Source: Bimastos eiseni (lineage: Eukaryota > Annelida > Clitellata > Crassiclitellata > Lumbricidae). From it: a DNA stretch of 64,000 bases. The position numbers were made by a program, and so were the translations under genes. How positions within the stretch are numbered: the first letter of the stretch is position 1; every line of letters begins with the position of its first letter. Positions 33,301 through 45,000 of the stretch are shown here, one piece after another. The notes below the pieces were generated by a model. The model was not told where the DNA came from. It searched no databases and was given only the letters and a program-made list of their open reading frames with translations. The DNA lies in contig OY365810.1 of NCBI GenBank assembly GCA_959347315.1, positions 4,830,832 through 4,894,831 on the forward strand, in the 5' to 3' direction.

Positions 33301-36300
33301 ATTTGCTGTCTGTTGCTAAATAATTACTGTTGAACTACTGCATCTTCTACATTAAATATTGCACATAAATTTTATAGACTACCCTACACTTGTACCTCAT
33401 CTAATTCTGTTGGTGTGTTGGGGCACTAATTAGTTGGACTAAGGTCTCCATATTATGTTCATAAATGAGTGTTCTTTATGAGCTGTGAATATCCAACACT
33501 AGACTTAGTTAATGTTCAGGTTGACCAATAAACAAATGATTATGGTTGAAGATAGATAGCTATAATTTGCATTCATACAGACCATGTTACACAAGCAGCT
33601 CAGCCTGAACTATATCAAGATTCATGCAAACGCAAGAAGATATAATTTTTACCTAACGTTTTTCTGCAGTAGACATTGAGCTCATTGCCAGTCGCTGTAC
33701 GTAGCCAGATCCATGCAGCGTATTTGCTAATTCCGGGCATGAAATTCCAACGACTTTCTCCGTTGAGACCTTGCACCAAGGCGGATATCCATGCGGAGTC
33801 GTCAAAACCAATTTTCTCCCAACCGAAGTGACTGAAGTTTGAACATTTCCAAGTAGAATTGGTCAGAACATAGTCATCAGTCGTTGACGCCAAAATACCA
33901 GCGGGACCCCATACGCCAATATTTATACCATGAATCGCTATTAATCGCGTAGTACAAGGAAAATCGACGACGTCCGGTGTAGTAAGTTTATTGGCATTTG
34001 GAAGGTCATTTATCTCGATGCCATCGATGTAAAGCTTCAATTTGTCATCCGTCGTAACGCTGAGACTACGATTTGGACAACAAAATTCAGCAACAGAAAT
34101 CGCTTGCAATTTCACAACAGAGAGAAGAAAGAAAGCTGGAAAAATAAAGCATTTTTTAATGAAAACAAGAAACCATTGACCAAGAACGATAGGTTTAAGA
34201 ATGATAAGAAAAGGAGCAAAATCACTGTCTCTTAAATTTTCTTTTTTTTATTTGCCAGTGTATACAGGAACTATGGCCATAATATTGTGCAACTGATAGA
34301 GTTGCATTATATGTTTTGATGGAAAGGATTCGGTAATTACCGCTTAAGTCTTAAGATTTTGTTTCTCGTATACATTAATAAATTCCTTATTCCGGTGGGG
34401 TTGCGTGACTTGGCAAGATAGGCTGCCATGAAACACGGGATTAATCGTTGGGCTCAGTAATGCATGATTAATGACAAAGACCTACTAAGTGCGGTGAGGA
34501 AAGATAATTGGGCAACGGAGAATATTATTCGAATCTATTCGATGATGCGTTTACCGATATTGTGAACGAAAGCGAAGTGTTGCTATTTTGCAGCCTCAAT
34601 TTTAAGCGTATGACAGGCATGTATTTTAGGTACTAGTTTATTTAGCCTATGATGTACGCTAATTGCCTGTGTTGGCGCAGACCGAAAAAAGTTGCAGGTG
34701 CGAGAAATGACTGTTTAATCAAGTTGTAGACAAAGATGGGTTTAATACTAAATATGGCTTCAAACAAATAAAATGGTGATTGATCTCCCTACCGTAGCTT
34801 TTGTGGTCGCCTAGAAATGCTCGACACTTTACTTATTATACATTGCATTGCATTACATTATTCGGGTAATGAAACTACATGTACTGATTGAGAGTCTTCC
34901 AGGTTCTTCGTATGTCATCATGGGTTCTTAACACAGGATAATTTGCATCAAAGTACCTAGCTCCTTTTGCTCAGGCCCTATCTGCTAGCAGATTCTACTA
35001 ATGTAAGCTTTTTTCATGAGGATGTGTTGCCTTAGATATTTGGAGTACGTTTCGTTGGGTTTGTCATGAATTTGCTCGAATGCATTCGCTGTACAATACA
35101 ACTGGTAATATGGGAAAAATAACGTACAAAATCTGCGGCAATATAAATATAAATTGTGTTGCGAAAATAAAAGCACCACCAATATAACTCATCAGACGGA
35201 ATGGAAGGTGTTGCTATTGTCGCTTCTTACCAGCACAATGAATTGACGTTGGTCATATTTAGTCTGTGAATGAGTCCAGTTGACAGCCTGGATGCTACTT
35301 CTGATCTCAGATAGACTTTCCTTGTTGCTAAGTTAGTGGCATATAGGAACAAAGCGATGAGGAAAGTTGTGCTAGCGGAACAACTAGATGTTGTGTATCT
35401 TTATCGTTTGGATTCTTTGCCAAAACAATGAACTTTCAACAGTACTGTAACTGGGTGAACATGTCTATTGTTAGGAGCCAGCTAACATGTGTGTGACACC
35501 ACCCTGTTCGACCAGTATAGGCCTATGCATTTGTTAAAAGCCTATGGATTAGGCTGTTGATTGTTCACTTATACGGATGAGAATATTTGTTTCAATTGGA
35601 ATACACATACGTCGGACGTTGCTCAAACTCTTAACAATATTTCTCAGTTCGGGCAAGAAGTTGTTACTTACAGGTGGTTGCTGAAGCGAAAGGTATGTCA
35701 GTCTTCTATGTTTTAAAATTACATATAAAATTTCGTATGCGACACTTCGTCTAAGCAGGACTGATCAAAAGGATTAAGCTTAGGCTAAAAGCTAGACAGA
35801 TAATTGTTAAACTTGGAGCTAGACTGATGAAAGAATGATGTTTCAATACAAGCTGGATTGATGAAAGAATCCATACTTAAATGCAAGTTTGAATGCTGAA
35901 AAGAATGTCTAAGTGGAAGCGTGGCCGATGAAAAGAATTTACCATTTAAATGAAAGGTTAATAGCTAAAAGGAGTCATGCCCAAATGGAAGCTGGATTGG
36001 TGAATATAATTACGCTTTGATGGCACTGGATTGATGGAAAAAATTCTGCTTTATTGAAAAAATGACTTCTGAAAGGAATTCCGTTCAAATGGAAGCGAGA
36101 CCGATGAAAAATTGATTTAAACAGAAGCTGGGCTGATCAATAGAATTCTGTATAAAATAGAAGCTGAATATGTGTAATAAATTCTGCTTGACTAACAGCT
36201 GGATCGCTGAAAATATTTGTTGAACTGGGTGCTAGACTGATGAAAAGAATAATGCTTAGGCCTATAAGCTAACTTGAATAAAGCAAATTCTGCTAAAATG

Positions 36301-37329
36301 GAACTTGAATGCTGATAGTAATGTTCTTTAAATTGTAGCAGGGCCGATGAAAGGAATTGTATTTCAGGATTAGCAGGAATGATGAAAAAGAATAATGTTT
36401 AACTATAAGCTGGATCGATGAAAGGTTTATTAAACTTCAGGTTGAAGAAACAATGCTTTAATGGAAGCTGGATTGATGAAGAGAATTCTGCTTATATGGA
36501 AGCAAGGCTGACCAATAGAATTATGCTTTAGCAGAAGCTGGACGGATCGAAGTAGGCCGACTATCTTTTGATAAACTCTCTCACATGTAACCATAAACCA
36601 TGCAAAAAAAGTTTGGTCCGCTAAAACCATAAAGTACCATCGTCAATACAATTTCTTTTTTTGCAGACACCTTTCGTCAATCCAGCTTCCAGTTACACAG
36701 AATTACTTTAATCGATCCGCTTCTGCCTAGACAAAGTATGTAGACGAAATATCATGGACGAAATGTCGTGTAGACAAAATGTCGGTAGACGAAATGTCCA
36801 AAATTGTTACCAAGGTAAATTTTCAATGTGGCCAATGACTAATTTCACAGACATTATAAAAGAACGCCCCCACACCTGCACCCTGCATTGTTTCTCATAA
36901 ATATTAGTGCAGGCTAAGTCATCAAACGGGGGAATATCCGAGTGAGATGTCTGGGGAAAGTGTTCGGGATAGGCCTAATACTCAGGGTGAAATGGAATAG
37001 GGATCTGGCTTTTATAGATTGTGCTTCGAAATTATTCTTTAAAAACAAATTAAACAGTTTGCCTATTATCCAAACCCCTTTATAGAAATACCACTGTGTT
37101 CATCATTGCTGTTAAGTGAAAAAGAGCACAATTTGGAAAATTCATTTCAAACAAAAGCATTTTGAGCGAAGGTTTTTCTCGTATTGGCCTACATATTCCG
37201 TGTTCACGTCTTAGTTAAACCTTTCCAACCGCCGATCATTTACACACCAATATGAAGGTATATTTTAATCGCGTCGGAACAAAATTAGTATTCAATTGAC
37301 TAACCTTCTGATATCCAAAACGATTTCAT
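30396..37329 (-). CDS. Probable type I membrane protein with galactose-binding-like ectodomain; partial gene model
   Basis: Proposed exons: 37329-37305 (ATG, MKSFWISE, donor GTTAGT; least certain), 34135-33653, 32509-32462 and 30560-30396. All are phase 1-1 and no junction makes a stop. The exon at 34135 begins with FFLLSVVKLQAISVA, the rest of a signal peptide. It then encodes about 140 residues with LKLYIDGIEI, GWEKIGFDDSAW and AAWIWLR, features of galactose-binding-like beta-sandwich modules in secreted and glycosidase proteins. A 15-codon Cys-rich exon (YDCCCYATNGGKKCD) follows. The exon at 30560 carries one transmembrane segment (VAVIIGTFFGVSVCANIALL) and the start of a cytoplasmic tail with YDGM. 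The protein is probably a cell-surface receptor or lectin. The terminal exon is missing from this model. Confidence 0.6.
30772..31200 (+). mobile_element. Possible solo LTR inserted in a (TA)n tract
   Basis: A non-coding segment of about 430 bp, richer in GC than its surroundings, begins TGTGACGATCTGGGG right after a (TA)n run and ends with AGTCAATAAATGAA before a second (TA)n run. The TG start, the AATAAA near the end and the (TA)n on both sides resemble a solo LTR inserted in a microsatellite. No gag-pol sequence is nearby. The 3' CA end is not clear. Confidence 0.35.
31201..32461. other. Intron of the minus-strand membrane-protein gene; nothing else recognised
   Basis: AT-rich sequence with chance ORFs (31858-32067 minus, 32054-32293 plus) that have no recognisable domain. 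Confidence 0.4.
33653..34135 (-). CDS. Exon encoding the galactose-binding-like domain
   Basis: A 483-nt exon with acceptor ATTTTTCCAG and donor TTAG/GTAAAA, phase 1 at both ends. The open frame spans the whole exon. Trp/Asp-rich motifs (WEKIGFDDSAW, AAWIWLR) support a jelly-roll carbohydrate-binding fold; Cys pairs (CC, C, C, C) suggest disulfides. Sugar specificity cannot be told. Confidence 0.7.
34136..35759. other. Presumed intron of the membrane-protein gene
   Basis: No coding exon, RNA or defined repeat was recognised. The minus ORF at 34985-35182 is unsupported. Confidence 0.35.
35760..36560. repeat. Degenerate minisatellite array, about 33-bp unit (GAAGCTGGATTGATGAAAAG family)
   Basis: Around 20 or more imperfect units such as AAGCTGGATTGATGAAAGAA and TGGAAGCGTGGCCGATGAAA follow each other in the plus orientation. 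A short inverted stretch follows at 36665-36725 (CGTCAATCCAGCTTCC). The same unit builds the inside of the element at 20215-20776 and the arrays at 53455-54000. It is not a CRISPR: units abut without unique spacers and are strongly diverged. Confidence 0.8.
36733..36815. repeat. Tandem GTAGACGAAATGTC repeat
   Basis: Four or five imperfect copies of a 13-15-bp unit (GTAGACGAAATATC, GGACGAAATGTC, GTAGACAAAATGTC, GTAGACGAAATGTC). A related tract, with CATTTCGTTGCAG units, flanks the minisatellite at 53342-53400. Confidence 0.8.
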
Positions 37330-37844
37330 CTTGTTGTCCGCTTTAAACAGGGATAATTTTTGGCGATCGAAGGTGAACTGTGATGTCGGTTAGAACACAC
37401 ATGGGTAGACTATATTGACTGAGAGCGCTCAGCCTTGCTAACATTGAAATTAGCTTGTCCGTCCAAAAAGCAAAGCTGTTATGTCACCCGGTTTTGTTTA
37501 TAATGCTAGAGCTTCAAAATGTAGAAACTTCAGTGCTTTTAATTCAATGCTTTCCTAACCAGTCAAACCTGAATTATATATTACTGACTCAACCTAGTTT
37601 TCGCTCCTGCCGGCTATGGCTGCGAAGCATGACTGCTAAAGAGGCCAACTTAAATGTCATTATAAATTCGTCCACACCGAGGAGTGTGTTCGTAGTGGGG
37701 CAATCAACAGTAGGCCTATATAGGCCTACACCGACAAAATTGGTTTGGAGCGTTGCAGCGAATTGAGCAAAATCCGAATTAGAATTATCAAGACGAGATG
37801 AGATTAGTGAACAATTCGTGGTTTTGGATATATTGTTTGGCATG

Positions 37845-38440
37845 ACCGACCTGATCGGACCGGGTTGGATCACTAATAGGCCTAACCGTACATTCGGCGG
37901 GTCGGGTCAAGTCCAGGTCCTGATGGGTCGCATTGGTTCGGCTCTCCAACCCGGGCCCAGTTTTACCTACATTTGATTCGCAAAGCTTGATTCTCAGCTC
38001 TGTGTTTTTTTTATAGTGATTCGTTATGGTTTACATCTTCTGTGTCTGTGCCTGCTGTCTGTCTCTGTTTAGGGTATAAGGTGACCTGATTCTTCTCGGT
38101 CAACTTAGGAACCTCAACTCAGAATATATCCCCACATCACCAGTTTCTAATTTAATTGCCTGAAATTTGTGGGGGATATAAGCTACTCCATCCCCGCACA
38201 TCAAATATGGGGGGCAGCCCCCGTTGGCCTCCTAGGTCTCCGCCCGTGATAATAATGAGCGTTTGCAAATTTTGGTTCTGTGACAACAGGGCAAAACGTT
38301 AACAGTTACTGTTGTCCTTGGTTCCAACTTTTACGTCCCGATCCAACCCGACCCATCAAAAGTAACCCGACCCGACTTCTGAAGCCAAATATCTTACCCA
38401 AACCGTTCCATGAAGTGCATGACACGACCCAATCCACCTT
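37845..38440. repeat. CCCGACCC-rich dispersed repeats
   Basis: Plus and minus oriented GGGTCGGGTC and CCCGACCCGAC phrases occur at 37850-37960 and 38335-38440. The latter aligns with 1553-1640, sharing GCCAAATATCT flanked by ACCCGACCC. The orientation switch between the two suggests an inverted-repeat element of about 600 bp. Confidence 0.5.
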
Positions 38441-39489
38441 TAGTGCAGATTTTGCTGGTAATATTTATCGTCAAGTATTAATGTCTATATATATGTCTGT
38501 TTATTTAAACCATAACGAATCACTATAAAAAAACACAGAGATGAAAATCAAGCTTTGCGAATAAAATGGTTAATGAAAAGTATCATGCGTAAGTAGAAGC
38601 TGGATTGATGAAAGGTTTCATACTGTTTTGGGACAGTTGAGTATTTTTACATTCAGGGGTGTAGACTTAAGGGAGCCAGAAGTGTATGCGGCATTTTGGG
38701 AAACACAGTCAAAACTATATGTCAAATCCAATGAACGGGCTGTGGCAGGATGGAAAAACAGACTGCTACATCTAGGATTGCAGTTCTCAAGTGTGTCTCC
38801 ACTAGTTTGAGACAACTGAGTTAGCTATCTGATTGGGCAGATGTCATTGGAATGATGCCGTTATGGTTTGCCCAATCAATGAGTGGCAGACTATGAGTGC
38901 GCACTGGAAATAGTGAATTGTTTCCTGAAGAATTAGTTCTGCGAAGGATAATGCGTGCAATTAAAGCTAACCTCCTGTGTGCCGTATGCTGCGAGCAACA
39001 ATAGTATTGGAATTTGGCGAATAGTGGCAAGACTGGCAGGACAGTGACCAAGGCAGAGACAATTTTTGCCAAGGCATTTGCCTTGGCGTAGTGCCACCGC
39101 TGAGTAACAGGTGAGTAAGGTCGTAGAAAACCAGCAACATGTTAAGCGAATGAAGTCTACATAGCAGATCCATAGCTCAGAGACTGGTTGCGACTTGAGT
39201 GCTTGGCGGCTGGTGGCGGATGTTAGTTGACAGCGTTTAGTTTCTTTAATATCAATGCCGTTAGGATCTGATTTTCTGGTGTCCTGCTGGTATAACTTCC
39301 CGGTTTACTATTATTTACAACAATTATATTAGCCATATAGCAAATGACTTCAGAGCCCCGTAGGCCTGCTGTAACAGCATTCGGATTGTAATAACTATTT
39401 TATTATAACACGAAAAACATCCATGTAAGTCTACGTCTTACGTATTTGTTCTTCTGTTACCAAATTCGCCTCTTTCTTTTAAGTTTATG
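38441..39489. other. Intergenic; TRIM-flank-like block
   Basis: A single GAAGCTGGATTGATGAAAGG unit occurs at 38596-38615. The part at 39230-39390 resembles the distal upstream block of other TRIM copies (18560-18720 and 26440-26590). ORFs at 38618-39173 lack recognisable domains. Confidence 0.35.
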
Positions 39490-39880
39490 TGAAAAGGTTG
39501 ACAGTGTTGCCGCAACTCAAACGCTTTAATGAACAATTCTGAAATGCTCTGCAAGTGTCAATAGCCGATCCTTCAGCCGCAATTCTATAGCAATAAGAAT
39601 TTTAACTTTCTAAGTTTGATATAATCAACATCATCTGTTTGCATTTGGATTTCGTTCAATCTACGTTGCTGTTTCAAAGATAGATTTTGTAGAAGGCTGC
39701 TTGAATGTCCATCAGTTTGCTCTTTTATTTCGCTACATCACATTCTAGACTTCCCACCCGTTCCTACATTTCCTCCTTCAGCTTTAGGAGCCCCGTCTTT
39801 TTCATCTGCCCCCGTGCGATCCAACCCTTCATGTCTGTATCTACTTCCGAAAGACATCCACACAGTCCCAAAAAATGGAT
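39490..39880 (-). pseudogene. TRIM exon-1 remnant (coiled-coil part)
   Basis: About 380 bp align along 24300-24720 of the intact gene, with phrases such as TAGCCGATCCTTCAG, CTTTCTAAGTTTGATAT and CATTTGGATTTC.TTCAATCT. On the minus strand the frame is broken by many stops and indels, leaving only pieces such as AAEGSAIDTCRAF. It is an old cluster member. It lies downstream of the NHL exon at 41205-42085 on the shared strand, so it cannot be that exon's 5' part. Confidence 0.8.
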
Positions 39881-40194
39881 TAAACATCACCAAAAATATT
39901 TAAACAAAAGATTTTAATGAAATAAAGGAAATTAAAATATTTAACCAAATAATTTATAAATAGAATAAAATTTTCAACTTCGTCAGAACATACTTAGTAG
40001 GCCTACTTGCCGCCTAGTAGTGTCTTCCAGACTCAGAATAGCTACAGTGCTGCCATCGTGATAGTACTCTTAATGCATCAATGGCGCGTCATTATCGCCC
40101 CATTAACGGGAGTTTAACGCGTCACTTGGCGGGAGATTCATGCGTCGTGGCCCATTAACCGAGGCGATCATCGCCCTCGAATCTCGTGTGATTC

Positions 40195-40310
40195 GTGCTT
40201 TACCGACAAGCAGGCTGACAGATAGACAGAAAGGCAGGCGGACAGACATAGATCGAAGGGCAGGAGACAAAGACAGACAGGCAAGCATACAGGCAGGCAC
40301 GCGGCGTCAA
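40195..40310. repeat. Imperfect (CAGACAGG)n tract
   Basis: GACAGATAGACAGAAAGGCAGGCGGACAG-like units. The overlapping plus and minus ORFs reflect the repeat. Confidence 0.7.
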
Positions 40311-40837
40311 TGCATGACAGTATTATTAAGCAGTGCAATCGTCACATGTCTCTACAGCAGTGTCCCTAAGCCTTATCAGACCATATCACCCTTCCTAGAT
40401 GTCATGCACGTCTAGCACACTGTATTCATGATTATTACTAAATAAGTTTGTAAAAGAGATTAATTAAAATAGAAGTTCCGATAGAGATATTTCGTATGAT
40501 AGCGTATGAGTTACTGTGTTGTGGAAGCAAACGTGGCGGGACTCTTGGAGATATCGCATTGGAGGAAAAATTTTGTGAGATCCGTAGTTAATGAGGGCGC
40601 TGAAAATAAGAGAATCTTGATGAATTAAATGGATGCACGAAAACGGCGCAGTAGGGAAGATCTGCAAGACATGAATGAGTTATATGGACTCTGATTTCAG
40701 TTCGTGATTATACTCTCCCAACTTCAAAGGCGCCACTAGAAAGCCAAGCGCAGGGCACCCTCATTGACGAGTCGAATCAGACTGGTTGTTCAAAGAGTAG
40801 TTCGAATATAACGGCAATTGACGCCGGGTGTTATGTG

Positions 40838-40990
40838 ATAGCACCACATAGGCCCCTCTCTGTGGAATGCTCTGCCCTCATCTCTGCGTGTTACCATTCT
40901 TTCTCCGTCTCTCCTAACATCGGTGCTTCCGCTTCGGAAGTGCTACTGGAAAACCAAGGGCGCTATATAAATAGTAGTAGTACAAACAAT
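40838..40990 (+). mobile_element. CR1/L2-type LINE remnant, ORF2 C-terminus and tail
   Basis: The plus frame gives GPSLWNALPSSLRVTILSPS, the typical motif near the end of CR1/L2 ORF2, followed by the tail GGGCGCTATATAAATAG and AGTAGTAGT. It is 5'-truncated and inactive. Confidence 0.65.
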
Positions 40991-41204
40991 ACAATGTCAT
41001 TGTATTGCAATGGTTCGATATGAGTAAACTGTAAAGCAATTTTATATTAGTGTTGAGTTTAAATAAGAAGTGTAAGTTAAAACACTCATAAGCTTGAGAG
41101 CCTAACAGTTCATGACTATAAACAAATCTACAGATCTAAAATGCCAGAACACTCGAAAACTTTCACAGAATCTTCCGAAGTCAACTTCTTTAGCAAACAT
41201 AGGC

Positions 41205-42085
41205 CTACTCTCGACCATTTATATCAAAAACTAAAATTCGTCCATCTTTTAGAAGCTTCTCTCGATCCTGGTATTTATTGTCGATCAGAAAAAGTCTTCC
41301 ATTGGTTTCATCCAGGTGTATACTCCACAGATCTCTTATCCCATGTTTCTCTTTCGATAGTAAAACTCGCACAAATTTCAATGTTCGGCTCAATACTATA
41401 ACCCTACTATTACCGGATTCAGCTACAAATATTGATCTCGCCTTGTCCATAGCCATATGAATTGGACCCCGTAAATGCTCACTGTCTGACCCCTTCTCTC
41501 CCCCGAAGGATGTAAGAACGCACCCAGTGGTGTCCAAATAGGACAACCTTTGCTGAACGTCGTCGCACGTTCCATGAATAACTAGACAACGACCGATATT
41601 TATTTTAATCGCATGTTGCGGATGGGCTAACTTAGACGGGAGTTTAATTTCACGTAGAAATTGTCCTTCTGCTGAGTATTCGATAATTTTGTATGCCGTG
41701 CAGGCCGCCAGAAAAATGTTCGAGTTTTGAGTGATAGACAGACGACCATAGTTGTTGCCTGTTGACCACTGTGTGATGACGTTAACATGCGGATCAATTC
41801 TTATTATTTTGTTCGTTTGGCTTTCTGTCCAATTCATGATGTAGAGACACTTCTTAGTCATGCAGGATACTATGTCCCACGGAGCTTCTAATATCTTCAA
41901 CTCTTTATGTCGAATTAGAGATAATCTGTCATTGTCATGAACTTCTATTTCTGAAGAACCTCGACTTATGATGAAAATTTCGGAGTACAAAATTGCTAAT
42001 CCGTGGATAGCATTGCACGTTTCTTTAGACGCTCTTGTCTTTATTTCTTTAATCAGATATGGTCCTTCCCTGTACTCGATTTTTT
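41205..42085 (-). CDS. NHL-like beta-propeller exon of the CARD/NHL gene
   Basis: The exon follows a strong acceptor (TTATTTTTTTAG) and is 881 nt, phase 1, ending at TAG 41205-41207. Length and phase are identical to the NHL exon of the intact TRIM gene, and the sequences align throughout (KCLYIMN, GRCLVIHGT against GHFLVSHGK, GPIHMAMDKARSIFVAESGN, RVIVLSRTLKFVRVLL, LDETNGRLFL). No lesions are seen. No RING/B-box exon lies upstream, and the next upstream exons on this strand are those of the CARD locus. Confidence 0.85.
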
Positions 42086-45000
42086 CTAAAAAAATAACTT
42101 TAATAAATAAGTTAATAAATAACGTTAACGTTAACATTAAAAATGGCGTTATGTTTTGTTAAAGATTAACACAGGGTAACGGACCCAATGGAAATGGTAC
42201 AATGTGACCCGCTTTATGTAAGGGAAATAGGAATTTAATATGCATTTCCAGAAAGAAACATATTCAAATGTATTTTGGTTTGCTCAGATAATTACATTTA
42301 TAGGCTTAACTGTTTGAACTTTACCACATCTTTACAAAGATGAGACGTCTGATTATACAGACAGTTTAGTTCTGTCATATGACAAAGGGATAAATGATAA
42401 TATGTTTCAAAAATTGGTGACAAACCGAACGAACAAAGTAAACTGGACGTAAGCAACCTATTCCGGGCAAGGCAATCATAGAATAACATTTAATGATTTT
42501 AGTACTGAAAATTTATTGGGTTTGATACACACTTGATAATTCTGTTTGTTACCGTTTGGTTTTAATCCAATGGGTGTCATGCTGGGCGATCGTGTTAGGA
42601 TGACACCATTTGGCAGGGAAGGGCTGCTATGGATTAGCCGCGGAATTGCACTTTTTTCTTCGATGCCGCACCGTCCTAAAATCATCATGCAATTATGAGA
42701 ACACAGTAGTGACTATTGTTCTTCTTATCATACTAGGGTTGAGTTCGTTATTTCTGTCTTAGAAGATTGAAGATTGTACATTCTTGTATAGTCACTTCGA
42801 AGTCCCGTTTTACCCCACTCACATTAAATATTTCACCATTTCACATGAACACTGTCTGTTTAATTTCGCGTAAGCATCACTAAGAACTTCTCCGAACTAA
42901 AAATCATTTGCTGTTCCTATGACCATTTAAACATTCTTCTAAGGTCTTCTCGTGATATTTCTGCTTCCCAATTCATCACTCTCTGCCCTACTATTTGGGT
43001 TCGTTAAAAAATTCCATGTTTTCTTATAGTTGGGGGCTACATTCGAAAAGGCCAAATAGTCAAGGCCAAACATGAAACAAGGTCATTTCAAGGTCAAATG
43101 GTTAATATGATGGCAAACATAGCCATTACTCTGCCAAGTATAGATATTTTTATTTTGACCTTTTGACCTTGACATGACACTGTGTTGACCAGTCACTGCA
43201 AGGTCAAATTCATTCAGAATAGTTATTATGCAGTATTAAATTAATGAACCAATTTTTGACCTGTGTCAACATGACCATTTTATTATGCATTAATTATCCC
43301 ATAAACATTTTGAAAGGATTATAAATGTAAAGTAAACATTACTTTGAAGTTGTAGATAGGCTGATGCTCTCTGTCAGACTGTTGCTACCATCACTAGTAG
43401 ATGCATATTAATTGGGGTAGGGTTTTAAACGACACTAAGAATTAATAACCATCCGCTGGTTCTATAACCATCTGAACATTCTTTTTAGGTTTCCTCGTAA
43501 TTTCTCCTCTTCCCAATTCATCACTGTCTGCTCTACTATTTGGGAACGTAGAAATTCTCGTAAACCGGTCGGTTGCCATCTACACATCTACCTGTCTAAT
43601 ACTAATATCGATCGCTCTGTCGTGAATTAAAATTTATTAGCGCTTGCTGACATTTGGAAAGATTCTTAAGGTAGCATCCTACCCATCATGGATTATAATG
43701 TCACTAGGCATGTTGAGTATTTCATTGAATTTTACCTGAGTTGGACACAAGGTTAGAAATAAGGTTGGACACGCGGAAAGAAATACTTCTTGGCAGTCTT
43801 ATCTTCTTTCGACCTACGTGTCAAATACAAGTATGATTCTTGTATCTAAATTATAACTGACAGCTTTTGTCTTTACTCATCAATGTTCAAACAATGACAC
43901 TGACAACGTGAATGGCTATTGATAATAATTATGATACTGATAACATCAGACCTAATGGCTATTGACGATATTCCAAGAGTTAACTACAACACAGCGAAGG
44001 GTACGCCTTAATGAATTATGGCATTGTCTACTAACAAAGTTCAAAGGTGCACATTGAAGAATGGCAAGAGGCTATGTTAGGTAGGCAGGCTACAGTAATA
44101 ATACGAGGAGATCAAAATTTCATTTGGCTCTAACAGAAGCAATAGCATTGCGCAAGTTAGAGACAAGACGTTCACCAGATATAAGTTACTTTTGTGTTGC
44201 AATACAAATTCAACTAATAGGGTAGTTAAATAATGACTAAGACTAGGCTATATTTACGATATAGTCTATAGTTTACACATTTAAAGTAAATTCTCACCAT
44301 TAAATCAAATTTAAAGAGAAAATTGTATGATTACCGAATGTGACCACAGGTTCGTAATGTTCAGTAGCATTTTGTCCAGGCTTGTCATCGAATGCTGTCA
44401 AAGTGGATTCTCTATCGTTGGCGCCGAAATAGCTTTCATTCTCTATTAAAGTATACGACTTTTATATTGAAAACTGTTCGGGAACATAAAAATTATTATT
44501 TTATGGAGCTATTTTCCGCTCATAATATGGTTTCAAAATTGTTTTGTTTCCTGTTTGAACAGGTTCATTTCCTTCAACCTGGTTAACAATCGTAGCATTT
44601 CTTCTGGATTTGGATCTACCTGCAACAACCGTTACCACGTAAAATATTATTGGGTAAAGTACCCAAAGGTGAGCATAGACGGTGGCGCCACTCAGTGAAT
44701 ATACGTAGTAGTAACAATAAGCATGCCCGAGAATGTTAAAAAAGTGTTTAAATTCCGTTTTTACAGAATGCTAGTGCTTTAGAACAAACCCCTATAAATA
44801 AATTTGTTATTTTCTTTTCGTAAATGATCGATAACTTGATCTAATTTTTGGTCACGATATAACTAGTTATTGGTAGAATCTGTATTATGTCCACTTTATG
44901 AGTGAGCGATGATAAGATTTTTATCTTGTGCCGTTTAATTGTAAGGATTTTTTCATATGAAATGTGAGCACCATATAGGCCTAAGGACCGGATTGTGAAC

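Noticed and set aside
35760..36560. Repeat array considered as a CRISPR-like array
   Set aside because: Units are directly adjacent and strongly diverged with no unique spacers, and the genome is clearly animal (spliced genes, LINEs).
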